NCBI GenBank assembly: GCA_026397725.1
Contig: JAPLUI010000227.1
Location: 31,175-95,174 of the forward strand
Direction: 5' to 3'
From: Verrucomicrobiota bacterium
GTDB taxonomy: Bacteria > Verrucomicrobiota > Verrucomicrobiia > Verrucomicrobiales > Akkermansiaceae
Length of the DNA stretch: 64,000 nt
Under the pieces are notes generated by a model that saw nothing but the letters and a program-made list of their open reading frames with translations, made no database searches and had not been told where the DNA came from. The position numbers and the translations under genes were made by a program. Position 1 is the stretch's first letter, and every line of letters begins with the position of its first letter. Below, in pieces: positions 26,270 through 35,347 of the stretch.

Positions 26270-27553
26270 ATGACTGTATTCTTTCCCTCCATCCGGAGCA
26301 CCGCCGTGCATCGGGCGTGCGTATTTCCGCTGCTGCTTGCGTGGCACGCCATGCCGCTGCGTGCCGGCGAGAACTGGCCACAGTTTCGCGGTTCGCACGC
26401 CAACGGCCAGGCCTTGACGCAAGGGTTGCCGGTCACCTTCGGCGAAGCGGAGAACGTGCGCTGGAAAACCCCGGTGCATGGCAAGGCATGGTCGTCGCCC
26501 GTGGTCTGGGACCGGCAGATTTGGATGACCACCGCCACCACGGATGGCACGGAGCTGGGAGCGGTTTGCGTCGATGCCGAGTCGGGTAAGATCGTGTACG
26601 ACGTGGTGGTGTTCAAAATTGCCAAGCCGCAGTTTTGCCATCCGATGAACAGCTATGGCACGCCGACCCCGGTGCTCGAAAAAGGGCGGGTCTATCTCCA
26701 CTTCGGCGTGCATGGCAGCGCCTGCCTCGACACCACCACCGCCAAGCCGCGGTGGACCCGCCAGGATTTCGCCTGCGACCATTTCCGCGGCCCGGCGTCG
26801 TCGCCCATCGTGGTGGACGACCTGCTCGTGCTCACCTTCGACGGGGTCGATGTGCAATACCTCGTGGCGCTCGACAAGCACAGCGGCAAGACGGTGTGGA
26901 AGCGCGACCGCAACATCGTCTATGACACCGACGATACCGACTACCACAAAGCCTACTCGACGCCGGCGGTCATCACCGTTGGGGGCCAGCCACAACTGGT
27001 TAGCACCAGCGCCGGCGCCACCATCGCCTACGTGCCGAAAACGGGCGAAGAGATTTGGCGGGTGCGCAGCGGCGGCATGAACGCGGCGGCCTTGCCCTTG
27101 TTCGGGAACGGACTGATCTATGCCACCAGTGCGGCCGGCGGCTTCCAACTTTTTGCCGTGCGCCCCGGCGGGCGCGGCGAGGTGACCGATACCCATGTGG
27201 CGTGGAAGTTTTCCAAGAATGTCCCGACGCGCTCCTCGCAGATTCTGGTCGGCGAACGCTTGTTCATGATCAGCGATGCGGGGGTGATCTCATGCGTCGA
27301 TGCCAAGTCGGGGGAGAGCGTGTGGCAGAAACGCCTGGGAGGAGCGTTCTCCGCCTCGCCGCTCTTTGCGGAAGGGCGCATCTACTTCTTCGGTGAGGAG
27401 GGCGAAGTCCCGGTGGTGGCTGCCGCGGACGAATACAAGTTGCTCGCCAACAACCGCCTCGGCGATGGCTTCATGGCCTCGCCCGCGGTCTTCGCCAACT
27501 CGCTCATCCTGCGCTCGCGCACCCATCTCTATCGCATCGGGAAAGTGCCATAA
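26270..27553 (+). CDS. Secreted PQQ-like beta-propeller repeat protein
   Basis: 427 aa from ATG 26270. The signal peptide includes VHRACVFPLLLAWHAMPLRAG. The mature protein starts ENWPQFRGSHANG, the hallmark opening of planctomycete/verrucomicrobial PQQ-binding-like propellers. WKTPVHGKAWSSPVVWD, LEKGRVYLHFG, ALDKHSGKTVWKRDR, YVPKTGEEIWRV and CVDAKSGESVWQKRLGG are successive blades. Residues required for real PQQ dehydrogenase activity are not obvious, so binding or scaffolding is more likely. It follows the FG-GAP gene by 197 bp on the same strand. Confidence 0.82.
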   Translation: MTVFFPSIRSTAVHRACVFPLLLAWHAMPLRAGENWPQFRGSHANGQALTQGLPVTFGEAENVRWKTPVHGKAWSSPVVWDRQIWMTTATTDGTELGAVCVDAESGKIVYDVVVFKIAKPQFCHPMNSYGTPTPVLEKGRVYLHFGVHGSACLDTTTAKPRWTRQDFACDHFRGPASSPIVVDDLLVLTFDGVDVQYLVALDKHSGKTVWKRDRNIVYDTDDTDYHKAYSTPAVITVGGQPQLVSTSAGATIAYVPKTGEEIWRVRSGGMNAAALPLFGNGLIYATSAAGGFQLFAVRPGGRGEVTDTHVAWKFSKNVPTRSSQILVGERLFMISDAGVISCVDAKSGESVWQKRLGGAFSASPLFAEGRIYFFGEEGEVPVVAAADEYKLLANNRLGDGFMASPAVFANSLILRSRTHLYRIGKVP

Positions 27554-27597
27554 CGGGAGCGGTGAGTTGGCACTCTTGCACAACCAGCCATTGACCA

Positions 27598-27829
27598 GTG
27601 CCTGGATTTTCCATGCGCGGGCCTGCTCTGCTGCCGGCAGTTCCGGCACCCGGTGGGCGCTTTCCCATCAAGCGAACCCAGAAAAACTTTTTTTTCCGCT
27701 TGCGGTCGGAAAATTTTCTGATTTCCTTTCAGCATTCTCCGGGTGGGCTGGCGTCTGACACTGCCAGTGGCTTGGAATCCGGAGCACGTCACGTTATGAG
27801 AAACACCAACAATCCATATGCACCTCATC
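27598..27829 (+). promoter_or_regulatory. Shared upstream module, copy 1 (metalloprotease A)
   Basis: About 230 bp before the first metalloprotease gene recurs before the other two (35115-35347 and 42750-42981). Common landmarks in order are TTCCATGCGCGG, the CTGCTGCCG segment, an A-rich then T-rich tract (GAAAAAC then a T-run), TTTTCTGATT, TCCGGAGCACGTCACG and AACACCAACAATCCATATG just before the start. The module is the most likely site of shared transcription control. Confidence 0.65.
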
Positions 27830-30800
27830 ATGAAACACCAAACTGATTCATCCGCGCCTTGGCTAGGTCATGGACGCCCGCCCGAGCACCAATTTCCCGG
27901 CACTCGGAATTCGCCGGTCGCCCGGCCCTGGCTGCCGCTGTGCGCATTGCTGCTCACCGTTGGAGCGTGGCACGCAGGCGCGACCGCGCCGCCGCGGCCG
28001 GGAGAGCTGGCAGGCTATGCCGCGGATGGCACGCTGGCCGAACGGGTGGCATTTGCCGAGGACATCGGCAACGACAAATTCGACCCGGGCTTCCTCGCTC
28101 AAGCCAGATTCAATATGCAGCGGCTCGTCATGGAGGCGCAGGGGATTGATCCTGGGATTGCCGCCACGCCGCCGCCGGCATGGCGCGGCATGCCCACCAC
28201 GGGCAGCCCCAAGGTGCTGTGCATGTTGGTCGAGTTCAACGATTACGTTCACAGTCCCGTCAATACGCGGGAGGCCATCGACAATGCCCTCTTTGGCGCG
28301 GGCAATCCGGCGAAATTCCCCTACGAGAGCCTCACCAACTACTACCAGCGCTCGTCCTACAACAAACTGGCCCTGCAAGGCAATACGCTCGGCTGGTACC
28401 GGACGCCTTACAATCGGTCGGAAGTTCCTCAGAATTTCATCGGACGGCAGAATCTGATCAAGGATGTCATCGACCATTATGCGCGCCTCGGGCACGACTT
28501 CAGCCAGTATGACAACGACGGTGACGGCGTGGTGGACCTGTTTTACGTCATCTACGCGGGACCGAACACCGGCTGGGGCAACTTCTGGTGGGCGTACCAG
28601 ACCGCCTGGGTGGATCCCTTGCCTTTTACGTATCAAATTAGCGGCAAGACGTTTTCAAAATACGTCTTCCAGTTTCAAAACGAAACCAACGGTGCCCCGT
28701 TCACGCCGGTCGCGACCATTCACGAAACCGGCCATGCCCTCGGCATCCCGGACTATTACCAGTACAAAGGTGGCGTCGGGCCCGCTGGCGGCGTGGGCGG
28801 CCTGGACATGATGGACAGCCACCAGGGCGATCACAATTGTTTCAGCAAGTGGACCCTCGGCTGGCTGACCCCGACGATGGTGGCCAGTGGCAGTCAGACG
28901 ATCCAATTACGGCCCTCCGGGACCTCTGAGGATTGCGTCATGATCATGCCTGGCGCCAATGCCGCCGCGCAATTCAGCGAGTACTTCATGGTCCAGAACC
29001 GCACCAAGGCGGGGAACGACAACGCCCCCGACTGGCCGGGCAGCGGCATGATGATCTGGCACCTCGACGCCCTCGCCGGGGAGGACTATGCCTATAACAA
29101 CACCAACACCCCGCACAAGCTGCTGCGCCTGATGGAGGCCGACGGAAAGGAGCATATCGAGAGCCGTTTGGGCGGCAACCCCGGCGACTTCTACGCGGCG
29201 GGCCGGGCCTTTACCCCGACCAGTTCCCCGAGCAGCTTGCTCTACAATGGCAACAGTTCCTTGGTTTCGGTGACCAACTTCACGCCCGCCCAGCCCACCA
29301 TGAGCGCGCTGTTCACCATCAACCCGTATGGCATGCTGCCACCCGCCGTGGCGATCAGCTCACCTGCCGACGGTTTTGCCTCGCCGCAGGGTGCCACCAT
29401 TGCCATCTCGGCCAACTTTTATGACCCCACCTACGGCTACCCCGCTTCAATCGCCTTCTATTGCGATGGCGCCCTGATCTCCACTGATACGACTGGGCCC
29501 TACACCGCCTCATGGATTGGCGCCACGGTGGGTAGCCATGTGCTCACCGCCGTGGCCACCGGCTACGCCGGCCTGACGACCACTTCCGCCCCCGTTACGA
29601 TCAGTGTCACCGCAGTCAGCCCCCCGGCCAACGACTATTTCGCCGGACGCATCACCATCGCCGGCGATGTCAAGACGGTCACCGGCACGAATGTCAGCGC
29701 GTCGGAGCAAAGCTACGAGCCGAGCCACGCCGGCCAAGTCCCAAAGAAATCGGTCTGGTGGACCTGGACGCCGTCCATCACCGGCACGGCGACGATCACC
29801 ACCGCAGGCAGCAATTACGACACGATTTTGGCCGCCTACACCGGCAACGCCGTTGGCTGGCTGGTCGACAAGGCCAGCAATGACGACGTTGGGGGTAGTG
29901 ATCGCACCAGTTCTATCACTTTTTCGGTCACTGCGGGAGTGCCCATTCAAATCGTCGTGGATGGCTATAACGGGGCGAGCGGCTCCATCACGCTGAATGT
30001 TTCCGTGGTCTATATTCCGCCTGGCAATGATATGTTCGCCGGGGCCAGCGTCATCTCCAATGCCAGCACCCCGGTGACGGTCACCGGCACCAACAACGGA
30101 GCCACCGCCCAGACCGGGGAACCGGCCCATGCGGGAAGCGGTCCGGACGCTTCCGTCTGGTGGCAATGGACGGCCCCGTCCGACGGCACGCTGCAGGTCT
30201 CCACGGCCGGCAGTTCCTTCGACACCGTGCTGGGCGTTTACACGGGCGCGGCGGTGAATGCTCTCACCGTGCGGGCTTCCAACGATGACGCGACCGGCAC
30301 GAGGACCAGTTATGTCTCACTCGCCGTCACCGGCGGCACCACGTATTTCATCGCGGTGGACGGCTATCACGGAGCAACCGGCGACATCACGGTGCAGGTG
30401 TCGTTTTACGATACCAACGATCCGCCGACCATCTCGCTGACCAGTCCATGGAACGGCCAATCGATCGGGCGCAATAACTACCTGCACCTGGCTGCGGAAG
30501 CCTATGATCCCGAAGGGCGCGTCAAGGAGGTCCGCTTTTACCTGAACGGCACCCTGGTGGCAACCCTCCTCCCTAACCCCGGCGGTGTTTTCGATGCCTA
30601 TCAACTCATGACCGTGGCCGGCTATTACACCGTCACCGCCACGGCTGAGGACGTGCTTGGGCTCACGGCCACCGCCACCGCCACGGTCCTGGTCAGTACC
30701 ATCACCTTGCCGGTAGCACTCAACAACTCCTCGCTCACCTGGGTGAGCGGCGGCACCCAGAGTTGGTCCGGCACGGCTGCCAAATCGCACGACGGAGCCT

Positions 30801-33343
30801 CCTCGGCCGGCAGCGGCGCGCTCGGCGATGCCCAGCGGTCGTGGTTTTCCACCGCCGTGACCGGCCCCGGCAACATCGCCTGCTGGTGGAGTGTCTCGTC
30901 CGAGTTGAACTATGACTACCTGAGGTTTTACATCGATGGCGTCAAGCAACCTAACGAGATTTCGGGCGAGGTCGGCTGGACGCAAGCCTCATGGAGTATC
31001 CCCGTCGGCGATCACACTTTGAAGTGGCAGTACGAAAAGGACGGTTCTTATGCGGCGGGGGCCGATGCCGCGTGGGTGGATCAGGTGGTGTGGTTGACGC
31101 CGCCAGTGCTGGCCGGAGCCTCCGCCGTCACGGCACCGACCGGCGTGCCGCTGACCTATACCCTCAGTTCGAATGTCAGTGTGACCAGCTACTCGGTTGC
31201 GAGCGGAGCCCTGCCGGACGGATTGACGCTCAATCCGACCACCGGTGCGGTCACCGGTTCACCGCTGACCGCCGGCATCTTCAACGTGACCCTCCAGGGC
31301 ACCAACGCCGGTGGCAGCGGCGCGAAGGCGGTGACGTTCACCATTTTCGCAGCGCTGCCGATCCCGATTTCGGTCGAGACGCCACCGCTGTACTGGCCGA
31401 CTGGCGGCGACAGTGTGTGGTATGGCCAAAGCACGACCACCCATGATGGCGTGGACGCCGCGCAAAGCGGAGATATTGCGGATTCACAGTCCGTGTGGGC
31501 GCAAATCTCCGTGGCGGGGCCGGGCACGCTGACGTTTTGGTGGAAGGTCTCCTCGGAGGCCGACTACGACTACCTGCAGTTCTTCATGGATGGGGCGGAA
31601 CAAGGGACTGCGCCCCAGATTTCCGGGGCGGTGGATTGGCAGCCAATCACCGTGGCGGTACCCGCTGGCAACCATGCCCTGCGCTGGACCTATTCCAAGG
31701 ACGGCTCTCTCAGCGCTGGCGCGGATGCCGCATGGCTGGATCAGGTCGTCTTCGCGCCGGACTTGCCACAGGCGCTGGACACCCCGGCCCTTACCTGGGC
31801 GACGTCTGGCAACGCCGCCTGGGCCGGGCAAATCCTGACTACCCACGACGGCGTGGATGCCGCCCAGAGCGGTCTCATCACCGATTCGCAGCAGTCCACC
31901 ACCGAAACCACCGTCACCGGGGCCGGGTCGCTCTCCTTCTGGTGGAAGGTTTCCTCCGAGAGCAGCTTCGACTATCTCCGGTTCTATCTGGACGGCGCGG
32001 AACAGCCCGGGATCGTTGGCATCTCCGGCGCAGTGGACTGGCAGCAGCAAACCCTGGCGGTGCCCGCCGGCTCTCACACGCTGCGCTGGACCTATGCCAA
32101 GGACTACTCGAATAGTGTCGGGTTGGATGCCGCATGGCTGGATCAGGTCGTGTTCACCTCCTACCATTTCACCGCGCCGGGAACCACCGTCGGCAGGTCG
32201 CTCTGGAACCGTCCGGACGCTGGCACTCCGCCGGCGGTGCTTTCGACCATGGGAACCGCAGTGCCTTACGACATGATGCGCTTCACCGTGAGCACGACGG
32301 GCACTTACACGCTCAAGAGCACGAGTACGAGTCCGGCGGGCTGGGACAATTACCTGTTCCTTTACAGCACGGCCTTCAACCCGGCCTTGCCGCTATCGAA
32401 TGTGCTGGTCGGCAATGATGACGATGGGGGGGTCGGCATGGCTGCCTTCTCCACGACCCTGACTGCGGGGACCCCGTATTTCCTGGTGACCAGCGGATAC
32501 AACAACACCAGCACGGGGGCCCACACCTTGGTTATTTCCGGAGTGGGAAGCGTGCAGGTCACGCTCACGGTCCCCGGCACGACGACGGGCCGGCCGACCT
32601 GGCATCGCCTGGATCAAAATGGCGCCAACCCGCCAACGGTGCCTTCCACCGTGGGAACGGCGGTGCCCTTTGACACCGTTTCCTTCACGGTGAGTGCGAC
32701 CGGCAATTACACCATGAAGAGCACCGGCACCTGGGACAACTATCTGTTCCTCCATGCCACCGGGTTCGATCCCGCCAATCCGCAGACGAACGTGGTGATT
32801 GGCAACGACGATTTCCCGGGCATCGGAGTGGCCGGCTTCAACGTCACCCTGTATGCCGGAACCACCTACTTCCTGGTAACCAGCGGCTTCCAGAACTACC
32901 ATGCGGGCAAGTACACGCTGGAAATCACCGGGCCCGGCCGGCCGCAAGCGGATTCGGCGCTGGAGAACTGGCGCCTCACCTGGTTCGGCAGCAAAGCCAA
33001 CAGCGGCAACGGCGCCGACAGCAACGACTACGACCATGACGGCATCTCTAACATCCTCGAATTCGCCTTCGGTCTCAATCCCCTGCGCGACAGCTCCGGC
33101 CTGCTGCCCCAGTGGCAGCAGTCAGAGACCAACAGTAGCGTGCGAGTGATGACCTTCACCCAACCCGACGGAGTGAGCGGGATCACTTACGGCGCCGAGT
33201 GGAGCACCACCTTGCTGCCTGCCAGTTGGCACGCCATGCCCGATACCGGCGTGGCACCGCTGCACGACTTCAGCAGCCCGGCACCCGGCCCGTCGAGGAG
33301 GTATTCGAAGATGTTCCTGAGATTGACCGCGACGGCACCGTAA
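27830..33343 (+). CDS. Giant secreted M6-family metalloprotease, paralogue A
   Basis: 1837 aa from the ATG shared by all three paralogues (MKHQT). A signal/anchor segment lies near residues 35-53 (WLPLCALLLTVGAWHAG). The M6 (immune inhibitor A-like) domain spans about 100-440, with the zinc site HETGHALGIPD at residue 298 and GGLDMMD after it. Next come a bacterial Ig-like domain, two NDxFA-type PPC-like domains (about 590-860), another Ig-like domain, one WWSVSSE and two WWKVSSE beta units around a putative-Ig domain (APTGVPLTYTL), then two PPC-like domains with WDNYLFL. The end, SNDYDHDGISNILEFAFGLNP, is a TSP3-like sorting module of verrucomicrobial secreted proteins. It probably digests extracellular protein. 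Confidence 0.85.
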   Translation: MKHQTDSSAPWLGHGRPPEHQFPGTRNSPVARPWLPLCALLLTVGAWHAGATAPPRPGELAGYAADGTLAERVAFAEDIGNDKFDPGFLAQARFNMQRLVMEAQGIDPGIAATPPPAWRGMPTTGSPKVLCMLVEFNDYVHSPVNTREAIDNALFGAGNPAKFPYESLTNYYQRSSYNKLALQGNTLGWYRTPYNRSEVPQNFIGRQNLIKDVIDHYARLGHDFSQYDNDGDGVVDLFYVIYAGPNTGWGNFWWAYQTAWVDPLPFTYQISGKTFSKYVFQFQNETNGAPFTPVATIHETGHALGIPDYYQYKGGVGPAGGVGGLDMMDSHQGDHNCFSKWTLGWLTPTMVASGSQTIQLRPSGTSEDCVMIMPGANAAAQFSEYFMVQNRTKAGNDNAPDWPGSGMMIWHLDALAGEDYAYNNTNTPHKLLRLMEADGKEHIESRLGGNPGDFYAAGRAFTPTSSPSSLLYNGNSSLVSVTNFTPAQPTMSALFTINPYGMLPPAVAISSPADGFASPQGATIAISANFYDPTYGYPASIAFYCDGALISTDTTGPYTASWIGATVGSHVLTAVATGYAGLTTTSAPVTISVTAVSPPANDYFAGRITIAGDVKTVTGTNVSASEQSYEPSHAGQVPKKSVWWTWTPSITGTATITTAGSNYDTILAAYTGNAVGWLVDKASNDDVGGSDRTSSITFSVTAGVPIQIVVDGYNGASGSITLNVSVVYIPPGNDMFAGASVISNASTPVTVTGTNNGATAQTGEPAHAGSGPDASVWWQWTAPSDGTLQVSTAGSSFDTVLGVYTGAAVNALTVRASNDDATGTRTSYVSLAVTGGTTYFIAVDGYHGATGDITVQVSFYDTNDPPTISLTSPWNGQSIGRNNYLHLAAEAYDPEGRVKEVRFYLNGTLVATLLPNPGGVFDAYQLMTVAGYYTVTATAEDVLGLTATATATVLVSTITLPVALNNSSLTWVSGGTQSWSGTAAKSHDGASSAGSGALGDAQRSWFSTAVTGPGNIACWWSVSSELNYDYLRFYIDGVKQPNEISGEVGWTQASWSIPVGDHTLKWQYEKDGSYAAGADAAWVDQVVWLTPPVLAGASAVTAPTGVPLTYTLSSNVSVTSYSVASGALPDGLTLNPTTGAVTGSPLTAGIFNVTLQGTNAGGSGAKAVTFTIFAALPIPISVETPPLYWPTGGDSVWYGQSTTTHDGVDAAQSGDIADSQSVWAQISVAGPGTLTFWWKVSSEADYDYLQFFMDGAEQGTAPQISGAVDWQPITVAVPAGNHALRWTYSKDGSLSAGADAAWLDQVVFAPDLPQALDTPALTWATSGNAAWAGQILTTHDGVDAAQSGLITDSQQSTTETTVTGAGSLSFWWKVSSESSFDYLRFYLDGAEQPGIVGISGAVDWQQQTLAVPAGSHTLRWTYAKDYSNSVGLDAAWLDQVVFTSYHFTAPGTTVGRSLWNRPDAGTPPAVLSTMGTAVPYDMMRFTVSTTGTYTLKSTSTSPAGWDNYLFLYSTAFNPALPLSNVLVGNDDDGGVGMAAFSTTLTAGTPYFLVTSGYNNTSTGAHTLVISGVGSVQVTLTVPGTTTGRPTWHRLDQNGANPPTVPSTVGTAVPFDTVSFTVSATGNYTMKSTGTWDNYLFLHATGFDPANPQTNVVIGNDDFPGIGVAGFNVTLYAGTTYFLVTSGFQNYHAGKYTLEITGPGRPQADSALENWRLTWFGSKANSGNGADSNDYDHDGISNILEFAFGLNPLRDSSGLLPQWQQSETNSSVRVMTFTQPDGVSGITYGAEWSTTLLPASWHAMPDTGVAPLHDFSSPAPGPSRRYSKMFLRLTATAP

Positions 33344-33370
33344 CCTCGGAGGCGACCGGGGCGTCATGGC

Positions 33371-33584
33371 ATGGAGTGCGGTGGGAAGCGCAGCGCCACA
33401 CCGCTTTGGCTAAACCCCGGCGGCTGGCGCAGCCGAACCATGGTCCGGTCCGTCACCGAAATCCGGCGTTCTCGATCAGAGGGGTGATTACCCGCGAGAC
33501 GAACCGGCCCTCGTGCGAACCCCGCGACTCACCCGGTCCAGCCAAAGCGGCGTGGCGGGCTGCGCCCTTCCCGCCGCACTCCAT
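33371..33584. mobile_element. MITE-like element with terminal inverted repeats, copy 1
   Basis: The left end 33371-33411 begins ATGGAGTGCGG and ends CCGCTTTGGCT. The right end 33540-33584 reads AGCCAAAGCGG to CCGCACTCCAT and is its near-perfect reverse complement (41 and 45 nt). The 128-bp centre codes for nothing obvious. A second copy with the same ends lies at 42521-42742, also just after a metalloprotease gene, and a half copy lies at 34985-35118. No transposase is inside, so it would move only in trans. Confidence 0.68.
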
Positions 33585-33598
33585 ACTTTGGCCGGCGC

Positions 33599-34885
33599 TC
33601 ACTCGCCATCCGCATTCACGTCCTTCAACACTGCCCGCACCTCGCGGATCAAGTCCTGGGTTTCTGCTAGAATCGCCGTGACTTCAGGTCTCACGCTGGC
33701 ACGCCACTCGGGTGTGGTAAGGCCTTCCTCGTCGGCCGAGTCAAGGCCGCGGATGGCGTCGCGCAGGTAGCCCCGCGCCTTCTTGAGCCGCACCAGGACA
33801 TTGCCCGCAAACAAGGCCGATGGCGGCCATTCCTCGTCCCGCGCCGACCTGCCGAGCGCCCCGGCCAATTTCGCGCTGGCGATCATCACGCCATCGGTGA
33901 TTTCCCGCAGCGGGTGCTCGCTGTGGTCATCTTCGGAAATCCATCCGCTGGCCTTCAGGTCCTGGTGAAGTTTCACCGCGAGGTCGCTGCACCGTTCGAC
34001 CAGGGGATGCTCGTCGGCGGGGTCTTCGTCCTGCCATTTTCCCGCCTCATAATCCGCCATGGCCTCGGCCGCCACGGCATTCATTTCCTCAATCCACGCG
34101 CTGCGCTCCGCCTCCTGTTCCGGCGTGAGTACTGTCGGCTTCTCGCCACGCTCGCGACGCAAGCGTTCGCGCTCCTCCTCGCAGATGCGTTCAAATTGTC
34201 CCTCGGCATGCCCTTCCCGCTCAAGCCGCGCCGTCACCCGGTCCATCAGCAACTGCATCCGCGCGTCCTCGGCATCGGCCTTCGCCTCCGCCGCACTGCG
34301 CGGCGCATCCTCATCCTCCACATCCTCCTCGTCCTCCGCGTCGTCCGCACCCGCCACCGCGCCCGCCACCGCACTGGCGGCCGCGCCCAGGCGGCCCATG
34401 AAATCGACCGTGGCGTCGGCATTCGCGATCCGCTGGGCGGCCTCCTGCGCCTCGGACATGTGCCAAGCGGCGGCGGGCTCCAGCTCAAGCTGATAGGCGG
34501 AGGACTCGATGACCACCCGGCCGTTGCTCTCGCTGAACCATTCCAGATAGAGGGAGTTGGCCCAGTGCCATGGAAACGGTTTGCGGGCGGCATAGCGTTC
34601 CATCAATTCCTCCATCGAAACCTCGGGCACCTTCACTTTGCGCGAGGCCGTGATGTCGCCCACCACGCCCGTTTGCACGTCAGCCAACCCGACCAGGTCG
34701 CCCGTCTGCGGTTGCGGATTGGAAAACCGCAGGAGGTGCCCGGCAAGATCGCGCCACGGGTTGCCGGCGAGGTCGAGCAGCACCGGTTGCTCCCGCCCCG
34801 CGAACCAAATCCGGCCACTCACCCGCCCCGGCGTCCGGTTGTCGATTTCGCCGCGAAGCACTTTCTCATCAATGCGCCATGCCAT
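33599..34885 (-). CDS. Protein of unknown function between the metalloproteases
   Basis: 428 aa from ATG 34885 (MAWRIDEKVLRGEIDN). An open frame extends 140 codons upstream but reads through the repeated flanking module, so it is not the real start. Residues 1-75 look like a small beta domain (GRVSGRIWFAGREQPVLLDLAGNPWRDLAG). Residues about 185-215 are strongly acidic (DDAEDEEDVEDEDAP). The rest is helical and charged (FERICEEERERLRRERGEKP) with no membrane segment or signal peptide, so it is cytoplasmic. I do not recognise the family. It is the only minus-strand gene in a 30-kb plus-strand block and is flanked by about 135-bp direct repeats, consistent with insertion. A selfish or defence role is possible but unsupported. 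Confidence 0.68.
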   Translation of the reverse strand: MAWRIDEKVLRGEIDNRTPGRVSGRIWFAGREQPVLLDLAGNPWRDLAGHLLRFSNPQPQTGDLVGLADVQTGVVGDITASRKVKVPEVSMEELMERYAARKPFPWHWANSLYLEWFSESNGRVVIESSAYQLELEPAAAWHMSEAQEAAQRIANADATVDFMGRLGAAASAVAGAVAGADDAEDEEDVEDEDAPRSAAEAKADAEDARMQLLMDRVTARLEREGHAEGQFERICEEERERLRRERGEKPTVLTPEQEAERSAWIEEMNAVAAEAMADYEAGKWQDEDPADEHPLVERCSDLAVKLHQDLKASGWISEDDHSEHPLREITDGVMIASAKLAGALGRSARDEEWPPSALFAGNVLVRLKKARGYLRDAIRGLDSADEEGLTTPEWRASVRPEVTAILAETQDLIREVRAVLKDVNADGE

Positions 34886-34984
34886 GGGCCGAGGGTGCCT
34901 CATGCCCGCGCCGAAGGCCAGCATTATCGGTGGCCGCCGGCAGGCCCGCCGGTGGCCAAACCCAGATGCGGGCGGCCAGCCGGA

Positions 34985-35118
34985 TCCGGCGTTCTCGATC
35001 AGAGGGGTGATTACCCGCGAGACGAACCGGCCCTGGTGTGAAGCCCGCAGCTCTAACGGTCTAGCCAAAGCGGCGTGGCGGGCTGCGCCCTTCCCGCCGC
35101 ACTCCATACTTTGGCCAG
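34985..35118. repeat. Partial copy of the MITE-like element (right half)
   Basis: Bases 34985-35118 match 33461-33595 closely, including the whole right terminal inverted repeat (35063-35107), but the left end is missing. The two matching stretches flank the 428-aa gene as direct repeats. The remainder of 34886-35347 is the start-proximal gap of that gene and the upstream module of metalloprotease B. Confidence 0.7.
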
Positions 35119-35347
35119 CGCCCGGATTTTCCATGCGCGGCCTGCTCTGCTGCCGACAGTGCCGACACTCGGCGGGCGCTTTCCCATCCAGCGGCCACAG
35201 AAAACTTTTTTTCCGCTTGCGAGCCGGGGAATTTTCTGATTTGCTTTCAGCACTCTCCGGGTGAGCTGGCATCTGGCACCGCCGGTGGCGTGGAATCCGG
35301 AGCACGTCACGTTATGAGAAACACCAACAATCCATATGCACCTCATC
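35115..35347 (+). promoter_or_regulatory. Shared upstream module, copy 2 (metalloprotease B)
   Basis: This is the second copy of the module found before all three metalloproteases. It is closer to copy 1 than to copy 3, and the last about 60 bases before the start codon are almost identical to copy 1. Confidence 0.65.
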
